Shown here in pieces: positions 1 through 31,180 of a DNA stretch of 64,000 bases (position 1 is the stretch's first letter; every line of letters begins with the position of its first letter). The stretch is taken from NCBI GenBank assembly GCA_032173965.1, contig CM063287.1, positions 8,871,859 through 8,935,858 on the forward strand. Reading direction: 5' to 3'. This DNA comes from Sitta carolinensis. Lineage: Eukaryota; Chordata; Aves; Passeriformes; Sittidae. Both the position numbers and the translations under genes were made by a program. The notes under the pieces were generated by a model, which was not told where the DNA came from, did no database searches, and saw only the letters and a list, made by a program, of their open reading frames with translations.

Positions 1-234
1 GTATTGGAAAATTGGTGCAAGTGAGAGAAGCATTCACTTGGCATCTTCATCAGAAACATAACAAATCAATAAACTCATTAGTCCTAAAACCTTGAATTGC
101 AGAGGGGCTGTCTAGAGTGTTCTTTCTACAGTACAGTACTTAAATGCAAGACTAATGAAATGTGTGCATAATAATTTAAAAAAATCAAATGGCAGTTAGT
201 AAGTAGCACTAATTGTTCTTCACAATATCCCTGA

Positions 235-18360
<18,126 letters not shown>

Positions 18361-18366
18361 AATAAA
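18361..18366 (+). terminator. Canonical poly(A) signal directly after the PARG stop codon
   Basis: AATAAA begins on the base after TAA. A GT-rich stretch (around 18402-18417) lies about 40 bases downstream, as expected for a cleavage element. Use of this site would leave a 3' UTR of only about 20-30 bases. A second AATAAA at 18910-18915 is an alternative giving a roughly 570-base 3' UTR. Confidence 0.5.
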
Positions 18367-21300
18367 TGTATTTGATCAGAGTAATGTTTATCTCCTCCCA
18401 CTGGTGTATTGTGTGAATTGCTGGACTTAATGAATGAGCTGGCTTAATTTATATTGACTGCATTGGTAGTTATGTATAACATCCAAACAAAAAACCCCAC
18501 AAACACCTTTGAGAGATGAGATTTATTTGTTTGATGGTTTCATACATGAAAACCTTGTTCATGTGTGTACAGAAAAAATTCTTTGGTAAGTCTGGTTTGC
18601 GTTACACCTTGTTAAGTAGAATATTTTGGTACACATGTATATTTCACTCGAGATTGCTGAAAAACTTCAGATTTCCCTGTTCTCCTTCACCTTTATTTTT
18701 CAGAGCTCTTATGTAGATTTCTTATGGAGGCTTAGAGCTGGAGTACAGCCAGCCATGTAACTCCTTGGATGATGTTAGAGAGAAGCATTTTACTGATTGT
18801 TCTTACTGAAAATTGTCATAATCCTTAAGAGTGCCAAGGTACCATCGGTGTTCTTACCAAAGTTGTCATTCATTTAACTTAAAACGCCCTGGGTCTAATT
18901 TATTTTTTTAATAAATGATTAAAAATTGAAAAGTTCTGGGGGAGCCAAGAATGCATTTCAAAACTGCATGGTCTTTACCAAATTAGACATAAAAATTAGC
19001 ATAAAGAAGTAGAGAAAAACCAAAAAGAGTGAGAAGATGAGAAATGTGACCAAAGCCAGAAGCAGAGGGAAAGATTTTCACATGAAACTCTTCAATACCA
19101 TTTTGTTGGTGCTATCTGTTACCACATTGAACAAGGTCCTAGACATGTTAGTCTATTGGAAATTTCTCAAGGTTCAGTGCTGCTGGCAATATTTGAGTTA
19201 AGGTCTGCTAGTTGTGTTTATATTGTCATATCTGTTCTCCCTTATCTCAGTATGCATAAATGTGAGCATAAGATCCCCATGGGATATGTGAGTGAGGAAA
19301 CAAATCGCATATCAGCTGGGAGGAAAGTCTGCAGGCTACAGATAAGGACATGAGGTCTTGTTAGGAGTTTCTGCCTGTGTCATTTTAGACATGGGAAATA
19401 ACATAGTGAAGAGTTGGCAAAACATTTAAAACTCCTGCTTTTACCATCTGTGAATATGAAATTAGTGTTGCTGTAGTACTTTAATAGTTTACACAAAACT
19501 TCAGATACATCTGTGATATAACTTTTTCAGGTCTATGTACAGGGCAAATCCTGTGAGACTTGTGTCTGTTCATAGTTTAAGTTTCAGCCCAGATTCCTAA
19601 GTTTAACCTCTTCTGTGTTAAGATTTTTTTTTGTCTGTCTTAGTTGACGTTACGAGTTAGCAATACAAGTAAAAACTGCAGCAGGAAATGTAGTGACCTA
19701 AGTTTCTTAATCAATGAATCCTTTTGAGTTATGTTAGATAAAACTCTCCAAGCCTCAAACACACCATGGTAATTAAATGCTGGAAGCTGTTGGCTTAGAC
19801 TAAATCACTCACTGCTTGATCTGCTCTGGGGGAAGCAACAGGAAAGCGTCTGGGTCCTCTATAAACACCTTCAGGGTGCTGTAACTTGGCATTAATTCTA
19901 AGTGGGTAGCTTGCAGGTGTGATGAACACAAAGGTTCTTCCTACCAGCTGTAGTTTTCTCCTCTTCCATCCATTATAAAGAAAAGATTTTGGCTAGAATT
20001 TCAGGCTTTTTTCTGTGTTTGCAACCTGTATCCTCAGATTTAGCAAAAGTCTTTTCTCCTGCTCCTGATGTTTCAGTGTTGGCTCAGATTCTGGCAATAG
20101 AAATAACTTTTATTAGCTCTTACTTGGACATTTAGGTTCTTGATAACCTAAATTGTCATGATATAATTTAGTATGATAGTGCTTCTAGATGCATTGCCGA
20201 TGATAGATGTACCCTGTGAATTATGACAAGTGTTGGAAAACTGGTGCTATCAGCCAAACCTTTTTCACCTTACTACTCAGGATCTCGTATAGAAGAGATG
20301 AACAGAATTCGTTCCTAAACAACTGGAAAAAAATACAACAAAAAGCTTTAGATGGCTAGAAATTACCTCCCCTTTATTATATATAAATACTTCTTCATTA
20401 CTTCTTCAATATTGCAGTATTCAAGTGCAGTATTGTCATTGTGAGAAGTGATTGGTCAGGTATGAAAAATGTACCAAAATATGGTGGAATGAAATTCTAC
20501 TTCAACTTTAGAAACTGAAAAATTTAACTTTGGAAAGATTCTCTGATGATCATATTATAGGTATGCAGTTAAAAGAGTTCTTGGGGTGTCAAGTGCTTCC
20601 AGGATAATCCTAGTCTCTTTATGCAGTCTGTAGTTTCAGTGATACTGAGCATTTTCTAATATGGGGAAGAATGCCTTTTGTTTGAGATCATTCATTAGGA
20701 TATGTTTACCATCCTTTTTTCTCTTATGAATTATGCTTGTATGGACAGGAACAAAGGAAAATATGCCTTTTCCATTTCATGTGTTGTCTGAAAAAGAGTG
20801 ATATATCCTGGATTCTATTATATGTTCCTGATCCTGTAAAGGGCAACATTGTAAGAATGCTTTGAATATGATTTTGATCACAGGCAGGCTGAATATTATT
20901 TTGTTGTTGTTGGCTTTAGATTTTTTTTAGGCAGAATAGCCCAGAATTAGTTAACAGTGGTGTTACATTGCCGTGATGTTCTAATTCATTAAAAAGCTGA
21001 ACTGCCCAGATTGCTGCATGTCAACCCCATACCTGCTCTCCATCTTTCTTTTTCTCCTCACCACCACTCCCCATTTCCAGACTCCCCAAAAAGTTTCCTT
21101 TAGCTGGTGATGCCTTCGGTGCTCTGGGGGAGTGGCAATGCCAGTGATCTCCTTGTGCAACCTAGAAAGCTTCAGTTTCACTCTTCCAGAAACCTGGTGA
21201 TGGAGTATTCTAGGTTTGGGATTTTTTTATTATTTTAGGGATGTTTGCTATATGATTTCCAGTAAAAATAAACTTCCTACTAAAACTTTTGTTTTATACT

Positions 21301-24300
21301 TTTTAGCAGCTAAATTGAATGCTTAATCTGAAACAACAAAAGGCAGTCATGTCGATTGCAATGTTGCCTTGTAGTCAAGTTTGGTGTCTGAGCTCTTCTG
21401 TTGTTCTACAGTTCTTGCACCTAAATTGCTCAGTTTTGAGGTTTCCTTATCCGATAAGGAGTATCCAATACTGTATATATTAATTTATAAACTGTTGAAG
21501 TGTTCCTGATATTCTTCTAAACTTACAGTTTATGCACCATTATATTGTATTGATTTTTCTGGATCTGTATGCTAATGTTTACATAATTTTGTAGGAATAC
21601 AATTAAAAAATTCTGACTGAAGCCAAGTTGTGTAATTGGTCACTTAATATACTTTCCAGGACAGAAGAATTTCCAGCACATTTGAATGCACAGGGCATAA
21701 TACTGCAGATAGTTCTAGCAGTAAATTGACACATAACACAGAGCTGAGAAATTTATTCTTCCTGTACAGTATTGTGGTGGTTGCTTCTGTCTGCATAGCA
21801 ATGTAAGACACAATTAGCTACTGTAAATTGGAAGGGTGTCATTGTGAGTGTGAGGTTTCATCTGTGTGCATGGCCATATGCAGATATGCTGTTGTTCCTA
21901 AGCTTTTGGTAAGCAAGTAGATGTTGGATTATTCATTGAACTTCATGAAGGAAATTTCACTAAATAAAAGCAAATAACCCCCTAAAAATATATAATTGAC
22001 ATGTTGTTATAAGGGTTTTTATGGTTTGTAAGAGTGGGGCTGAGATCCTCCTAAACGAAACAGCTTCAAACTTTTTCCAAAATGTTTTAAGCCAGTAAGG
22101 AATTAATTTTTTTTAGCATTACAGGAAATTAGGATAAAAATGTAATTTTATTTCTCCTGAGGTTTTATATGTAGCTGTGCTTATGATGTTTGCAGCATTG
22201 ATACTAATGGATTTCATCCATCAAACAGCAGCAACGGAAGCAAAGATGGTGATTGCCTGACACATCTGGGGGAGCAGGAATGAGCAGGTGGGTCGTGGCT
22301 GAGCTGGGAGCTTTCTGCACTGTGCCCAGATAACTCTGCTCATGGAAATAGCCAAAGGGACCCCATTTTCATGAGCAGTGTTTGGCTGAGTGCTGGATGA
22401 GCTAGGGCTGTCAGGCTTTGGTTGCGTGACAACTGGGAAGGGACAGAAGGGTTGATGCCCTTCATGTCATACCTTGGAAATCCCAGGTGCAGGGGAGGCA
22501 GAAGGTGTTCCCATTGTGCTGCTGCAGTGCAGAAGCAGCTGCCAGTCTGTCCCAAGCTGTCACTGATCTCGCTGTAATCAGCAAACACCCTCAGGAATAC
22601 ACTTTGTTAGTTCTTAGAAGCAACTGTAGCTTGTGGAGATAACCCTGGGAATAAAGCACAATTGAAAGGGCCGCTTCGCTGTGGACTTTTCCTGGTTTTT
22701 TCCATTGTTTTCCCATCTCTGTCAGTGTTTGGACAGAGGAATCCCAGACACCTGAATTTCACAACTTTTCATGTTTGCATTCATAGTCTGCATCCTCTCA
22801 TCCTGAGCAGCTTTTTATGACAGAAGGATGGACAGATGGATGTCAGACCTTGGGATTCCAAAAGCTGTTACAAACTCTGTCAGGTTCACTGAGGTAATTG
22901 TATATTAGCCAATGTAGGGTGATGCAATGTTTGCGCTGGATGGATGACTTGGATTTTATCTTTTTTTTTTTTCATTTTTTTCTTTCTTTTTTTTTTTTAA
23001 TATCTGCATAAAGTCATCTTTTGCTGTTTTGTGGCACCTCTGTTACGGGAGTGAGAACATCCATAAAATCATGGAGACCGCAAGATGCAACAGCTGTCTG
23101 AAATGGTTGGGGTTTTTTAAGCTCGGAATTGAGTATTTATGATCTTGTTTTGTGCTAACAGTGTTTCATGCTCATTTATCATTGCTTAAGTGAGTGTGAC
23201 CTGGAAGTTGCATAGGAGGTATTTGTCACTGATAACTCCATTACAGCAATACCATCAATTTCTGCTGAGCTGGGCTGTCAGCCAGGCCTTCATTGCATGG
23301 TCCTGGTAAGTGGCACTTGGTCTGCTGTTAAAGGAGGCACTGGTGTGTTCCAAGTCCTCTTGGTAACACTGGGGGATGCTGTGGGGTGGGTGTGTGCACA
23401 CTGTGCTGTGCATGCACACACGTTGAAGAAGCTTTCAAGAAGCTGACATGAACTACTGGAGTGGGGATCATTGCTAATGTAGCTTATCAGCTATAAATCT
23501 GGGAAGGAGGGGACAGGAACCTAGAGAGAGATTGCACTGTCTTTACAAGCTGGCTGTGCTTGCTGGCTCTCTGGTATACACAGTTCACACTCAGCCTTTC
23601 ACAGTTAGCTGTCCTCTGATGGATTGTACTGAAAACTTTGCATAGCTGTTGTGGCTAAAAATGTCAAGTTTCTGTGCTGATTTTTTTTCCTATGGTTTTT
23701 ATTCATTAACAGTAAATTGAACATGTGATATTAAAGATATGAGTTTTTTTTCTCTTTATTTTTAATTGTTGAATAGCTAAGAGAGCCGCTTTGATGTTCA
23801 AATTTTTAAAGAAATGGAAAACAATGAAGGCATTTCTCCATTAGGTGTAAAACAGTAAGAGTATGCCTGGTTGGGAAAAGGTTACTAAAAAGCCTCATCT
23901 CTTTCTGCCCAAGTAATAAACATTGTTTTGTGTAAATATCCTCTTGGAAAATTCCTGTAACATGCAGAGAGGAACCTACTTTCACTGTACAGAAATTTCC
24001 ACAGAGGCTATGTCTATTCTGCTCTCAGTTGTTTTCACTTGGAAGGCCCAGGTCAGTAATAGCTTTTTTTGTTTGCTTTTTAGAGATGCCTTCTGGAAGT
24101 GATTGTAATTTTTATACCTACTACAGCTGCTTCCTTTTGTAATTAATATTATCAAAGTGAGATTCTCCACAGAGAAAAGCTGCATTTACTAAATAGGAAG
24201 GGAGCAAAGGACCAGTGAGGCAGGTTTGTTTTAAAAGTCAATGTTTAGAGTTAACAAGAAACAAGATTGCTGTGCCACACATCATGTTACCAGTTTGCAT

Positions 24301-27300
24301 CCAAGATATCCGTATGTGTCTTAGCATCTAATCACTGTCCCTATGCAAATCCTGAACTTTCATTCCAAGGCTATTTTTGTAGGAAGGCAGTATGACAAAT
24401 TACAAACTGTTTTAATATATCCATATGTCATCACTTCTTTAATATGTCTGACCTTAGCCAATTGTTATGGGTATTATGGGTGTGTTTGCCTGGAAGGACA
24501 ATGCTTCCTAGCTTTTATAAACTGTAATTTACACTCAGAACAACATCTGGATTGCATGAGGAATTAAACCCCTGTAAATCCTGTCTGGATGTGCTCTATA
24601 ATGGCTTTTGAGCATCTGAAATATTTTCAGGGTGGTGGAGTGTGCCAGGAGACTACAGGGGAAAACTGCAATCTTCTTACTCAAAGACAGTGCTTTCACC
24701 TTTCTTTTATACTCATTTGATGGAGATAGAAAATAATTTTAATTGTGGGGGAACCGTTATGTTTATTTTCAGAAATTGCTAATAGTATCTGTTAAAAAAA
24801 ATAAACTAAGAAAGCAAAGACAGAATCGGGGTAAATTTCAATGTTTTCACCTTTATTACAGTAATATTCTGTAGTCATGCTCTCTAAATGTGATGTTTAG
24901 GTTGTGTCAGAAATCATCATCAAGACCAGCTATAAGGGGGGATGTATGTTCCCAATTAGCCTTTAGTTTCAAAATTTGCAGTTCCTTTCAAAAAAGACAA
25001 ACACTTTCACGAGGCAGTTATTTTTGTTTGTGTTCCCATTTACTGGGTTGCCATGTCCCATGTGTTGGTGTCCAAGCAGAAACATCTGTATTGGTTTCCT
25101 TTGGTGCCTGTTTGATTGATGTTTTTCATTTGTGAAAGACTGTCCTGACTGGATCCTGACAGTAGTCTTGCATTGCTTACAGGGGAGAAAAAACACAAGG
25201 GTGATGTTTCTCTAAAAACACTAGTGTGAGCTCTGACCATAAGTGTCCCAGTAAGTCATGTCTATTTTGGAGCTGTGTGGGGAAATGACAAAGTTAAGCA
25301 CCTTACATGTCTAGAATCTTGCAACTTTAGAATCGGAATAAGAAAAACATGAAAAATTTTCTCCAGGCTGCCTGGTTGGTTGGAGTTGTTTTGCTTTGTA
25401 TACCTGGAACACCAGAGAATAGATTTTCAGTGAACTGTTTCTGTGGGCTTGTGCATCTTCACCAGTAACAATGTTCCCATATTAGTGGGGTCCTCTTTTG
25501 TGACAGTGAATAACCAGGCCAGTGAGGAACTGGATCCATGTGTAGAGAAGGCAGGGTGTCCCCTCTGACACTCTTGGCCTTGCAGAACTGACCAGGGGGA
25601 AAAGCACTACATTAAAGATCTTTTCCCAGGAGTTTAACCCGCTCCACTCTTATGGATTCATCTCTTGTGCTATTTCTACATCGGGTGTTGCCTATAAAGG
25701 GATGCTTAGGAAAAGTCATGATCCTGAACTGTGTGTATTATCACTAAGCAGGGAGAAATTTTGTTTACTTCTGTTTGTAAGGAGAGGGAGCTAAATCAAA
25801 TCAATTAATTAATTGTGTCCACTTAAGATTTAGATGTAATTTATGACATCTGCTTTAGAGATGCTTCAGAAGAATCCTCGTCCATGGCCTTGCATCAGTG
25901 AGGACTTGGCTCCTCTGCACATATACAACTGCCTTTCAGCTGGAAGTTGATGGGAAGTGCTGAATTTCTTCATTTTTTTTTAATTCATCAAAGTGTCTTG
26001 GCATACCAGATGCAATAAAGGCACTGTATAGATCAAAGTGTTTCAGCATGGCACGCAGTTAAATTTTGCCAAGATTTGAAGACTTACCTTTTCGGAATTA
26101 AATGTTAAGAAAATTGCTGTGAATAGCTAAATCCTGTTATTGAATAATGACAAAATTTTCTTTAATGTACTAGGAATTGATTGGATCTAAACCAAAATGT
26201 CATGAAAATAAATTAAGGTAATTGTGTTTCACACCCTTTTATATAAAGGATAAGGTCCTAAAAATTGTATTTTCAAATCCAGAGTTATGTCTATCTTCAA
26301 AATGCCTGCATTGTTAGGTAATTATCTCATTGCAGTTTTAAGTCATTATTTTGCCTGTTGCCCGAGGAATTTTACAGCAGAGCAGTATTAATAAGATGCC
26401 AGGAGAAGAAATTTCATAACTTAATCTCTGTCATAAATTGAACTCATATAAACAAAGTGGCATTTTAGTTCATAATTAAATGACCTGCAGCAAATGTAGG
26501 TCAGGAGTGAAGGGGTGTTTGATTTTACATTCTGTGAAAAATCAAAACTTTTGCATTTTGAGGAGAAAAGTGAGAAAAAATGCAATCAGTGTCTTCTGGA
26601 CATGGATTGAAAATACCACAACTTTGAGAATAGGAGGTTCCTAATTCATCCACATTGTAAATCTCAGCTAAGTGGCATTTAGACTTTTCTGTTGGTGATG
26701 GCAATTCCCTGAGCATTCAGATAAAAAAAAAATACCTACTGATTGATTGAGTCCACTCCTTCCTCGTTCTGCCAATTCCACATACACAAAAACCAGCAGC
26801 CAAATCCAGCAGATTGAATTTAAAATGCAACCGATTTGGAGCTTTTTTTTTCTTATCTGAAATTGGGTTACTTGATTGTGAGCAATCATGTGGAGGAGAT
26901 GTTTCTAATGACAACTAAGTACCTCCTAAAGTCATATGGCTTCAGCATCTGTGGTTCTAAATCTTTTAACTGAGTTTTTTTTTTTATTGGTTTTGTTCTA
27001 AAGGTTTTGTAAGTCTTAAAACTGTTTCCAGTCATTGGCATGAGACCTGGAAATTCTTACATGAACTCGCACCTTCTGCATGTCAGTTTTGGAAAGGGTT
27101 TGTTATCCTGACTTATATTAGGAACCTCCTTTGCCTACTAGGAAAGGCTTTGGCCTCTATAGTTTGAAGGGTTTCAAGGCTAATCAAATTTCTGTTTGTT
27201 TTAAACAAACATCCCCTTCTTTTTGCCTCAAATTTTGATTACATGTGACCTTCAGAAAGCCTCAAAATGTTAATAAATTCGTCTGAGATTGGTTTTTGTT

Positions 27301-27879
27301 ACAGTCCAATGTAAAATTGTACCCATGAGAAACCCATAATAATCTATGACCAAAATAAGGCATTTATATACTTAAATGAGCATGGGAAGACTTTGCTGTT
27401 CTGAAAATTCATGTGACCATGACCTCACAGAACTATGTCTTAAGGGAGTTAAATCCAACTTTGAATTCTGGTCTCCAGGTCAAATAACTCCAGGTATTCT
27501 CTGCTGCCTTAGTATTTCTCCAGGGCTGAGAGAAATAACCCAAGCGGCAACTAGTGGTCCAAGTATCCTAATGTTGTATTTGTTAGTTTGTGTCTTAAAG
27601 CCTTTCCAAACCCAAGTATTGGTGATGTGCCCGGGTGGGGGGAATTCTCTGAAGTGGGCTGAAGGAAAGATTGAGCCAGGGGGAGGTGAGGGACCCCCGT
27701 GAGTGTCCCTTTTCCCTTGCTTAGGCAGAGCCCAGCAGACACAAACAGAGGTCAGACACCCTGCTGAAAGTCCCGTCCTGGTGGTTGAGACCCGTGTGTG
27801 TTTTGTCCCACGCTTGAGGAGGTGTTAATTTCTTGCAAAAGCCTCTTTGTTTACTGAAGTGCTTGCTTCCTATTTGTGT
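18367..27879. other. Intergenic DNA downstream of PARG
   Basis: About 9.5 kb with no long ORF and no recognised repeat family. It contains the PARG 3' flank with a second AATAAA at 18910-18915 and a pyrimidine tract at 22960-22998. Small ORFs are scattered on both strands with unbiased composition. A long PARG 3' UTR isoform could cover the first part, but the sequence does not show this. Confidence 0.5.
22960..22998. repeat. T-rich polypyrimidine tract
   Basis: A run of T with only four C residues, about 39 bases. It is simple sequence or an eroded poly(A) tail of an antisense insertion; no element body is recognised beside it. Confidence 0.75.
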
Positions 27880-28060
27880 TCTGGGCAGAGGGCTCCTCAG
27901 CAGCGTCTGGCCGATGAGCTCAGCCTCGCCCGAAAGCTTCACCCTGTCTGCGGGAGGAGTCGTAATTCAGGCTCGGGGCTCGCTCCCGCTAAGCCGCTGT
28001 CGCAGGCAGAGCGCCAGTGGGGCCAGCGTGTGCCGGCCATGCTCGGTGGCTTTAGAGTAT
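27880..28060. other. CpG-rich patch in the intergenic region
   Basis: A roughly 180-base segment contains many CpG dinucleotides while the flanks have very few. No conserved reading frame and no TATA element stand out. It could be an orphan CpG island, an enhancer or a decayed mobile-element promoter. Confidence 0.4.
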
Positions 28061-30784
28061 TGACTGAACTGACAGATCCAAGCTCATTTACTTAAGGCTT
28101 GGGCTAATCGCAGTCCCCAAGGTGTAATCCTTGCTCTTCTTAGCTAGATCCTTCCCGTGCTACAAGGTCCGAAGGGTGATGGCTGAGGATTATGATTTGC
28201 TAGCGGGATTGAGTAAGAAATGTCAGGTGGGATTTGTTTCTCACTTCCCAGACACCTTTACAGACTTCTCAATATTTTTCTATAATTGGCTTCAGTGACA
28301 GCCTCCTACAGGTACTATACACATCCAGGGAATGGGTCTATGTGGGAAAGGTCTGTTTGTTAAGGCAACATCTGTAATTGCCTTAGGCTGCCACAGCAAT
28401 AGCACTAAAACTCCAAACCTAGCATCATTACAGCCAAAAGTCATCCCACTGTGCATCCTGCCTTTCACTTAATGATGTTGTTCTTCATGAGGTGTTCTGT
28501 ACATTGAAGGTGATATTATGATTCATCAGACCAAGATTTCATGCAACTCAAAATGCCTTCAAATGGAGCTGTAGAGATACATTTTTCACATCCGTGGCAC
28601 AAGCACAGATATCCACTGGTAGCTGGCCTGCAGAGGCTGGAGAGCTGGACACCATTATGGTGCTGTGTGCTGAGCTCCACAACTGCCTCGTGTTCACAAG
28701 CATTAGAACAATTCAGTGAGCTCAGCAGTGATGGGTGGGACTTTACCCAAGTAAAATAGGGGGATCTCTGTAAGGTGACAGCATGGACTGCACAAGAAGT
28801 GTTCTAAAAGGAACACTTTTAAAATTTAGAGCAAAGTTAGGACAGTTTATTCCAAGATAATAAAACAAGCCCAAAATTACATACTGGGGCTCAAGTTTGG
28901 GGTGAGTTGTTGCATTTTTTCCATGGCACCAACATTATTTTTCTGAAAATGTATTTGGCGATATGTTGGCTGCTAGGGGATCAAGAGACCCCATGAAGCA
29001 TGAACAGTAAGCTTACCTTGGTAACTGAGATGCTCACACTATACTCAGCTCAGGTGTTTCCAAATGGAAAATAAATGATTGTGACTCTTTGTCTAACAGC
29101 TTTGATATTCCCAGGCCACCCTAAGCCCTTGGGTATTTTACATTAATACTTTTGCAGATGGTCCCTTGGCTCTTGGCACCAGAAGAGAAAGGTTGGGAAT
29201 GCCAGAAGAAAGTATTAGAAAGAAATTATGAAGTTTTAATTGTACAACAGGTTTGGAGTGCAACTCAAAAGGATCCCATTGAAAAATGTAGATAAGTTTT
29301 TACTTCTGAAAAACAGAAGTAAACAGAAAAGCCTGTTTAGTTATTGCAGAATAACTCAGTAGGGACAGTGCTTCTAAGGGACTTTAGCTTTGAGGCACAA
29401 CGTGGTGTTGATTAGTGCAAACAAAGCTCTTCAAGAGTCACCTTTCAGCAATTGCAATCAGACACTGCCACTGTGGCTTCAAAAGCTTCATTAGCAAACC
29501 CTGCTCCTAGTGAGAGCTGTAAATCTCAGATACTCCAGAAGTTTTAGCTGATGGAGAACTGTCTTACCTTATTTATTTTCTTCCAAATGAAAGATAATTG
29601 CATATTCCTTCATCTGGATAAATAGTATTAAAAATCAAAATAGATCCTCCTGAAGAAAACACAGCCAGTGGTATAGTTCTAAAGAGATGAAAATAAATCT
29701 CCTGTTGATTATGATGAAGTCAGGGCACCGTAAAATTTTATTGTTACCTAAAGCAACAATCTGAGAAAATGCAGTGTGTTTTAGATGTAGCCAAAAGAAA
29801 GGTATCAAAATAATTCTTTTTTTCTCTTTTTGTTAGGATTTTCTAATGAAACACCTGCAAATACTGAAAACAGTTTTCTAGCAGTTTTCTCCTAATCCAC
29901 TGGTAAAATAGAAGAAGATGATATTTTCAATTCTTTCTTGGTTAAGGAAAGGACAATTGGCAGTGCTTTGACAACTGTCATTGAGCCAAATGCTGGCAGG
30001 CTCTTTTGCAGTGCCAGTGGTGATCTGTTTCCACAGTTAGTGTGAAGATTTCTTGCTGTTCTGCCTGCCAATGTACTAACCTCCCATTAAAATAGTGGGA
30101 CAAATTAAGTTTAGTGCTCTTGCTAATTTCCACATGAATTCATTATTTGGCAGCTATAATAAATACTGTATGCCAGAGTTCCTCCTTAACCTACGCATCT
30201 TACTGACTCACTCACTGCTTTGTATATAACTGTAGCTAATTGTTCACTCTAAGAATTTAATGAAAATACAGTGAGGTATCAAAGAAATAATTACAGCAAC
30301 AGTTGTTTTTGTTCTTGTAGCTGTAATGGGCTAGTTTATTAGGAAGGACTTGGGAAACCACCAAGTAGAAGTTGTGTTTTCCTGATTTTCAGTCATCTCT
30401 ATTGTCTAGCTTGTCTCTCTCTAACAGATCTGTGGGCAGACAAATGGGCTCCTGCAATTTGATTCTATCCAGAAGTGTGTTTGGAGTATAAAATCACTTG
30501 AAAATAATCTTTTGGCCAGAATCAATCAAGAAGCAGTCTTGGGTGTTACTGGTCTTCCAATAAAACACTCTGTACTTGTACCTGTTTTCTCCAGAGTATC
30601 ACAGTGTGAAATTTTAGAACAGAGAAAAAAAGTAAACCCAAGATAGCTGTTACTCGGATAAAACTGTCAGTATGAGTTTGAATGTTGACCAAATAATGAT
30701 GGCCTGCTTACCCTTAAGTTTGACATCTGTTGTGATACTGGTACAAATCATAGGTGCTTCAGTCAGTTTGGACTGGGTCAGTCA
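28061..30784. other. Intergenic DNA, no recognised feature
   Basis: AT-rich single-copy-looking sequence. I see no gene, RNA gene or assignable repeat. Confidence 0.5.
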
Positions 30785-31180
30785 TCCAGGGCTCAAAGCA
30801 GGATCAACACTGGAGTCACACCAGGCTGTCCAGGCTTTGTTTGGCTGGGTCCAGATGCCTCCAAAGATGGAATCATGTTTCTGGGTTCCCATTGTCATGT
30901 TTTTTATCCTCTGGGTGACCAATGTTTTCCTTGTGTCTAGATTGAACCATTTCTATTTCACCTCCTCATCCTCCTGCCCTGCAGCACTGTGAAGAGCCTG
31001 GCTTTGCTGGCTCTGTCTTCCTGCTGAACTCCCTCCCCCCACCCCAGGTTTTCCCTGTGTCTGAGGAAAGGGCAGTCATTGCTTCCCTCCAGCTCCTGGC
31101 TGTGCTTCAGTTGGCACAGCCCAACATGCTCTTGGCTTTCCCTGCTGCCTCACATTTAACCTGCCCAAAGCAAGGAGCTG
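30785..31180 (-). mobile_element. Old CR1 LINE fragment, reverse orientation
   Basis: Read on the + strand it follows the reverse complement of CR1: GGGCTCAAAGCAGGATCAAC, a GCCTCCAAAGATGGA block, TTTTCCTTGTGTCTAGATTG then AACCATTTCTATTTC, CACTGTGAAGAGCCTGGCT, and further on GCACAGCCCAACATGCTCTTGGC. It is strongly diverged with several small gaps. The 106-codon + strand ORF over it is therefore repeat-derived. Confidence 0.8.

Noticed and set aside
30672..30992. 106-codon + strand ORF with a hydrophobic segment
   Set aside because: Most of it overlaps an old reverse-oriented CR1 fragment; the apparent protein is a translation of repeat sequence.
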